Shown here: positions 58,232 to 64,000 of the stretch, one piece after another
How positions within the stretch are numbered: the first letter of the stretch is position 1
Layout of the letters: each line of letters opens with the position of its first letter
From: Dryas octopetala
Taxonomy: Eukaryota; Streptophyta; Magnoliopsida; Rosales; Rosaceae
DNA length: 64,000 bases
Assembly: GCA_963921425.1 (NCBI GenBank)
Contig: OY992834.1
Coordinates: 18,551,923 to 18,615,922, forward strand
Direction of reading: 5' to 3'
Translations under genes and position numbers: made by a program
The notes under the pieces: model-generated
The model's input: only the letters and a program-made list of their open reading frames with translations
Told to the model about the DNA's origin: nothing
Database searches by the model: none

Positions 58232-58630
58232 AGGCTCCTTCTATTGAGGTATACCTCAACTTATTTATGTTGAGATATACCCTATTAGGGCCCACACGAG
58301 TCGTTTTGTGTCGATCTGAACCGTTCATTTTTTACATCTTCATTGATAGATCATCCTTGCAAAAAATTAACCAAATCGAAAATCATTTGCCTATCTAACT
58401 TTGATCAAATAAATGGACGAACCAAATTTTTTCGATGAAACCGTCCATTTGTTTTATCAAAATTAGATAAGCAAATGATTTCCGATTTGACTAATTTTTT
58501 GCAAGGATGATCTATCAATGAAGATGATCCTTGCGAACGGTTCAGATCGACACAAAATGACTCGTGTGAGCCCCAATAAGGTCATACCTCAACATAAATA
58601 AGTTGAGGTATACCTCAATAGAAGGAGCCT
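58232..58630. mobile_element. fold-back MITE, 399 bp
   Basis: AGGCTCCTTCTATTGAGGTA at left and its inverse at right. Complementarity runs almost the whole length (CCCACACGAG, GATCTGAACCGTTC, GATGATCTATC) around a short centre. It sits between (AT)n tracts, so the target repeat is ambiguous. Confidence 0.9.
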
Positions 58631-59137
58631 ATATATATATATTTATATATTATTGTGTATCTATGTGTTTGCATGCAACACTGAAATCACACGTTGCATG
58701 TCATAATAAGCAGTTTGTTAAATCTTTAATTTATGAAAAGATAAAAATCCTCATAATAATTTACTTTCCATTTAGCCAAAACTACAATAATTAAATCTCT
58801 GGACTAGTTTAAGACCACACGTAACGAAATTTTCAAATTGGAAGCAGTGGATTTTTTTTTTGTTTTTTGGTCAAATGGTGGAAGCATTGGATTGGTGGCC
58901 CCATAAACCCCTGATATTTGACCAACGGTTTCTTACAAAAAGTTGAGAGTGGCATGAAATGTGGCCAAAGCAAGGTGACGTACTGTGGAATTCAATTCTC
59001 AGAGGTAACCATGGTCAACAAATTTACCCCTTATTTATGGGATTGCAATTTGGAGCACCAAATATGAACAAAACCTGTCGAACATGCAAAATCGTTAGAG
59101 GGGATTGTAAGCTTTTGAATTTTTTTACACAACTGCT

Positions 59138-59140
<3 letters not shown>

Positions 59141-59197
<57 letters not shown>
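59141..59197. repeat. (GA)n microsatellite, ~28 units
   Basis: An uninterrupted GA run at the position where copy A has a short CT-rich tract (45056-45080, opposite orientation), so the tract has expanded in copy C. Confidence 0.95.
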
Positions 59198-59199
<2 letters not shown>

Positions 59200-59811
59200 G
59201 TGCAAAAATTCCAAGCCAGGTTAATTTGTATAATGGGCTTAAATTTTGTTTTACTTTTGCATTTTCGATCTCTTCTTTTTTCTTTATGCCTTGGACTTTT
59301 GTACAAGTATATAATTAAGACATGCACATTTTAAGGGTTTTGATAAAGGTTTGCTTTTGTTGCTGTAGCATTGACTCTTGAGGTAATCACCCCATGTCAT
59401 TCACCAAACGTGTTATCAGCATTCCCCTCCATTTTTTGCTCAATATAATGTCATGTGCTATTTTTGCAAGAGGGAGAGGGAATCCAACGACTAGATCGAG
59501 ATTTTGCCAAATTAATCTAAAGTATCTAATCATTAAACTTATCACACTTTCTTCAAAGAACCAAGGTACGTGATGGAGTACTTACTGTTTGCTAATGAAT
59601 TGGTTATGGTACGAATTTTACCTTGATTATAACGATGTCTTGAACTATCCGTGTAGATTTCATTCTTTATTCACAAATATTTTCTTCTTCTACTTTTTTT
59701 ATTAGTTTATTTTACATATATACCGGTGTTAGTTTAAGAATTTAGGATTTAGGGACAACAAAATAAATGAAAAAAATATATATATTTAATGAGATTATAT
59801 ATAGTTTTAAG

Positions 59812-61879
59812 TAGGGCTGCCCATTGGTTTGGTATTTACCGAACCGATCGATTACCGATCGAAATTTTTTGGTTTGGTAAATCGATTTTTCTTCGCCGAA
59901 AATCGAAAATCCGAAATCGAAAAAATACCGAAAAAGTTGGTTTGGTTTTGGTAAAAACCGAAAAAAGTTGGTATACCGACCGATTACCGAAATTCATTAC
60001 CGAAACACACCGAATCGATTTTTACCAAAAATTCCGAATAATTTTCCGAAATTTAGTTATATATATCATACAACTACATTAATATACTTAATAGCTTATA
60101 GTCTATGTATACTAAAATTATTATAGTTATAGGGTATAGTATATGGTATATGCCCTATACCATATACTCTAAACTATATTAAATAACTTAATACCCTATT
60201 TAATATATAATTTATTTTTATTTTTATTTTTTATATAAAAAATATAAACATAAGAAGGTTGAAATGACACTGCTTATGGTTCAAACACAAGACCTCATGG
60301 AAAAGCTTGCTATGCCTTACCCACTAGACTAACAAGCTCTTGTGAACCTATTTTTTAGATGTATATATTTATACACATTTTAGATAATAAAATTAATATT
60401 AACCTAGCTATATTTTAGATAATTAAATATATTTTACATATCAATTGTAGCATATATTATATCAATTGAGATTCTTATATGGTATATAGACTAGCTATTT
60501 CATAATTATTTCACTTGAACGGTGAACCATATATTTATTTGAATGATATATTTTTATAAATTATTATACCTTATTTTAATTGAAGCTAATAATATTTTTA
60601 TTACACCAACACTTAACTGTTTCTTATTTCAACTTACTTGATCACCGTTACCTAATTTCAACGATCAGAGTTATTTATTTTCTATGTTCATACTCAACGA
60701 TTATTCCTACAAAAAATCGTCCAAATTATAATTCATCTACCCGTTCAATTATTATTAAAAAAACCACGATCGTTATTAAGTTCGACCACCGTTACCTAAC
60801 TTCTACATCTTTGATTAAGCTAAATTTATACATGAATAATCTTTGAGTGGGGAACTAAAAAATGAACGATTTAGTTCGTTGGAAACACGATCGAGATGTG
60901 AGCTTCTATATATAAATACACTTGAAGACTATAATTCTATTAGTTTTTTCGTTTAAACATTGTCGTTTTAATAATTGGGAAGACCACAACGTGATTACAA
61001 CAATCTGAGCCGTTCATTTTCTATGTTCATACTCAAAGATTATCCCTGCAAAAAATTGGCCAAATATGAATTCATCTACCCATTCGATTATCATTAAAAA
61101 ACCACGATCATTCATAATTTCGACCACCGTCACCTAACTTCTACATCTCTGATTGAGCTAATTTTTTGCATGAATGATCTTTGAGTGGGGAACTAAAAAT
61201 TGAACGGTTCGAATCGTTGGGAACACGATCGCATTGTATACTTATAAAACATATATAATAAAAACTCCAAACCTCAAACACTCACCAAACCCCAAAGTCC
61301 AAAGTCCAAAACAATGACGTTGACAAGAACGGTGGTGGTGACATTGTAGTGAATTTTTATATGAAATCTATTATATAAATTGTAAAACATATATGTTTAT
61401 ATAGGAAACACTTATATATAGCGATATAGGTTTATATATATGAAACATTTCCTTATTAAATCAATATTTCCTTATTAAACCAATATAGGTTTATACTTTA
61501 TATATATATGAAACATTTCCTTAAACTAATTAATAACCAATATAGGTTTGTATAACTAAAAACTTAATATTTAATAACCCTAATTAAACTAATTTATATA
61601 TGTTTTAGTTTGTTTAATTATTGACCCAAAAAGAAAAAAGTTTGTTTAATTAAATTTTTAATACCCAAAAATAAAAAAATGGAAATATGCTATTATGGGG
61701 ATCGAACACAGCTCAGAAGGCCTTGGGCAACGCCTTAACCACTAGATTGCCACATCTATTTGAAGTTATTCTACCAGTAAATATATTTATACATATATTA
61801 AATAATAAATTAATATTAAGAACATTAGGTTTAAGTTGTTTAAGCTACCCCTCTCTTCGTGTGAACTCCTCATTTCAGC

Positions 61880-61929
<50 letters not shown>

Positions 61930-62676
61930 TTCTCCCTCTCTCTTCGAGCGTGTTCTCTTCTCCCTCTCTCTTTGAGCGTGTTCTGGGTTGATTTGATGAA
62001 TGAGTTTTTTGTTAGTGATGCTTCTACTATATGTTGTTTCGGATTTCAATCTCAAAACTAGGGCTCAAAAACGATTTTGCTTCATATCTATTCTTCAAAC
62101 TTAGAAGATAAAGCAGCTAGAGCCTAGAGTAGATCGAAGGCAAGGTCTGGGATTTGCGAGCATCCTAATGGTAAATTATAAACAATCTCTGTACTTAATT
62201 TATATATGGTTGATTACTTGATTATGCAGTGAAAGCATCCTCTCCCTTCTCTATCTCTTATCTCTCGTCTGTCATCTATCACTCTTTCATCTCTCGATCT
62301 CATGATCTCATATATGAAATTAGGGATTTTTTGTGTAATTGTTTCAATTGAGTGAGGGTTGTAATTAATTGGGTTTTTCTGTTTTGAGGTGTTCGGGTTT
62401 GATTAATTAATAGGGTTTCTCTCTGAATTTGTGTATCAGATATTGCTGCCTCTCTCGAGTTGTATCAGATATTGTTTAGGTTCAAAAGCCTTTGATGGAC
62501 AATTGTTATCAATATTCCGAAAATTCCGAAAAATGCCGAATTCCGAAGTATCCGAAACATGCCGAATTCCGAAAAAATCGATTCGGTAATCGGCATCCAA
62601 ATTGACTTACCAAAAATTTCGGAAATCGAATCGGTAAGACCATTTACCGATTCGTTCCGACCGATGGGCAGGCCTA
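59812..62676. mobile_element. 2.87-kb hAT-like TIR element, non-autonomous
   Basis: Ends TAGGGCTGCCCAT and ATGGGCAGGCCTA, 13-bp inverted repeats with one mismatch. Subterminal regions are full of ACCGAATCGA/CCGAAAATTCCGAA words in inverse orientation. The interior holds two partly repeated palindromic blocks (60630-60900 and 60990-61240), a (CT)n run (61881-61924) and no transposase. The 8-bp target duplication is not clean (GTTTTAAG at left, GTACTTTTAAG at right). Inverted copy C provides the unfilled context. Confidence 0.7.
61693..61762 (-). other. tRNA-like promoter relic
   Basis: Read on the minus strand, AATCTAGTGGTTAAGGCG followed by TGTTCGATCCCC has the spacing and sequence of tRNA-type A and B boxes. 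A weaker relative lies at 60270-60340. No cloverleaf can be completed, so this is a tRNA pseudogene or a SINE head inside the TIR element. Confidence 0.3.
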
Positions 62677-63216
62677 GTACTTTTAAGTTTTAAGATGTTT
62701 CGCGCCAAAAGGGTTTCGAATATGTTTATCCATCTTAACTCTGTGAGAAACCATAAATATTTAGCATATGCTTTTTTGTCAATAATTTGAATTTAATCTT
62801 AAAATTACAAACCTATTAGTACACTTTAAGTATAAAATGTGAGAAAGAAACTTGGGATCATAATTTGCTCTAAATATGTGCTAACCGAGATGCCTTGAGG
62901 GTTTGTTATAGCTAGGCTACCTTTTTCCTTTCACTAATTTCTTGTGATTTTCCTTTGAAGTTAGTGTAACAGACTTTATGGTGATTAATATACTTACATG
63001 TGTACACGTTACCAATTACGTAGTTAGATATCGAATATTCAACATGCGTATGTACTCTCCCGGCCCAACTCTAATAAAAGTTAGTGTGATCGATCAATTG
63101 TTGTGTAGTTGATGTGCCCCATGTGAATTGGGTGTATATATGTAAGGATTCCTCGTGGCCATAATAGGTAAAGATTTTTATTTTTATTTTTATAATAGGT
63201 AAAGATTAAATATATA

Positions 63217-63282
63217 CGAAGCTAACCAATTAGCAAGTTAATACGAAGCTAACCAATTAGCAAGTTAATACGAAGCTAACCA
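63217..63282. repeat. 26-bp tandem repeat
   Basis: ACGAAGCTAACCAATTAGCA plus AGTTAAT is repeated nearly three times at the left edge of a fold-back element. Confidence 0.85.
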
Positions 63283-63612
63283 TGTTTTTGGGCCCACCAC
63301 ATAATTAATTTCATAATCCGAACCATCAATTATTTAGGCTCTACTTCAAAGATCATCATTGTAAGAAATCAACTAAATCGAAAATCATGTAGTCATCTAA
63401 TTGAGATCAAATAAATAGACGATCAGTATTTTCGATAAAAGCATATAAATAGTTATTATAATCAAATGGCTAAATGACTTCCGATTTTGGAGATTTTTTA
63501 CAGGGATAATCTTTGAAGTAGAGCTTAAAAAATAGACGATTCGGATTTTAATATTACATTGTGCAGTGGGCCCAACAAGGTAGTTAGCATTGTATTAACT
63601 TACTAATCAGTT
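63243..63612. mobile_element. fold-back MITE
   Basis: Left AATTAGCAAGTTAATACGAAGCTAACC and right GTTAGCATTGTATTAACTTACTAAT (opposing, first 20 bases each shown approximately) are imperfect inverses. The inner arms contain GGCTCTACTTCAAAGAT and its inverse. Boundaries are approximate. Confidence 0.65.
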
Positions 63613-63644
63613 AATTTTAGAGCATTCTTGTATATATATATATG

Positions 63645-63945
63645 CTATAACTGATTAGTAAGTTAATACAAAATTGATCACTATTTTGAGTTGACCGCAT
63701 GACTAATCTCATAATTTAAACTATAAATTTTTTAGGTCATACTTCAAATATCATGATCATTGCAAATAGTCAACCAATAAACTGATAATCAAATGACTAA
63801 ACGACTTCCAATTTTAGAAATTTTTTACAAAGATGATTTTTGAATGAGACTTAAAAAATGAACGGTATGAATTACGAGATTATATTGTGTGGTGGGCCAA
63901 AAGGGTGGTTAATTTCATATTAACTTATGAATCAGTTAATTTTAG
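63645..63945. mobile_element. second, related fold-back MITE
   Basis: ATAACTGATTAGTAAGTTAA at left faces TTAACTTATGAATCAGTTAA at right. Inner arms share CATACTTCAAATATCAT-type words in inverse order. It is clearly related to the element just upstream and less well conserved. The remaining 63946-64000 is AT-rich. Confidence 0.6.
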
Positions 63946-64000
63946 AGCATTATATATATATATTTATATAAATATTTAATATATTGTGAAAAATATGTGT

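Larger units (their letters stand above)
58890..63215 (+). repeat. segmental duplication, copy C (inverted AP2 5' region, interrupted)
   Basis: Pieces 58890-59800 and 62690-63215 are the inverse of 45330-43690: promoter block, CT/GA tract, leader exon 2 with donor ACCAAG/GTACGT at 59564, then intron. The 2.87-kb insertion at 59812-62676 separates them. It is oriented as the 5' end of a plus-strand gene. No AP2 coding exon is present before the window ends. Confidence 0.85.

Noticed and set aside
58959..59318. 119-codon frame spanning the GA microsatellite
   Set aside because: It lies in the duplicated AP2 promoter/leader, and the inverse copy A does not keep the frame open.
60240..60345. tRNA gene candidate (AACACAAGACCTC...CCACTAGAC)
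   Set aside because: A- and B-box-like words are visible but no cloverleaf can be folded. At most a tRNA-derived relic.

Overview
This window is AT-rich nuclear DNA from a flowering plant, most likely a woody eudicot. I see GT-AG spliced genes, Copia, MULE, hAT-like, LINE and pararetrovirus sequences, many fold-back MITEs, and a 200-N assembly gap. The family is a guess (Rosaceae-like) and was not tested. There are no bacterial-type operons or CRISPR arrays. Two host genes can be assembled exon by exon.

Left part (1-15 kb): mostly transposons. After a short stretch with one weak exon candidate and the gap (1289-1488) comes a degenerate Copia retrotransposon on the minus strand (3060-8365, TSD TTTAC). 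Its 5' LTR was later interrupted by a ~0.6 kb element. Next come a GC-rich block, a MULE-type fold-back MITE (9274-9680, 9-bp TSD), a hairpin-bearing element (11397-12677, 8-bp TSD) and a hAT-type MITE (12895-13465, 8-bp TSD).

Middle (15-30 kb): a LAS1-like pre-rRNA processing endoribonuclease gene on the plus strand (coding 16515-25367, 9 coding exons, 649 aa, HEPN motif RHEGSH). It is followed by a WSD1-type acyltransferase pseudogene (26671-27250, minus), a relic that looks like an endogenous pararetrovirus (about 27260-28370, minus), and another hairpin-bearing element (29161-30177) with a near-perfect ~85-nt-arm hairpin.

30.6-36.5 kb: a young Mutator-like element (30590-36487) with 190-bp TIRs differing at one base and a 10-bp flanking duplication. 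It carries a spliced transposase gene (plus) broken by one small indel. A convergent two-exon gene (minus) encodes a 112-aa GRF zinc-finger protein with a hydrophobic tail.

37.7-45 kb: an AINTEGUMENTA-like AP2 transcription factor gene (minus, 9 coding exons including a 9-bp microexon, 677 aa). It has an in-frame 81-bp minisatellite in its last exon and 5'-UTR exons reaching to about 45.0 kb.

43-63 kb: the AP2 gene's promoter/5'-UTR/first-intron region recurs as a direct copy (46.06-53.86 kb) and an inverted copy (58.89-63.2 kb). The direct copy was split by a GC-rich TIR element (46600-47179) and by a second MULE (47311-53408). That MULE has a FAR1-type transposase gene with two TAG stops and a frameshift, and again a convergent minus-strand GRF-like/coiled-coil/hydrophobic-tail gene. 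Between the copies lies a ~0.85-kb tandem array holding two solo LTRs, each with a perfect 5-bp TSD. The inverted copy is split by a 2.9-kb TIR element.

Most noteworthy: two unrelated MULEs both carry a convergent GRF-finger plus C-terminal hydrophobic-segment gene in the position mudrB occupies in maize MuDR. Also notable is the triplicated AP2 5' region, which predicts a second AP2 paralogue just beyond the right edge.
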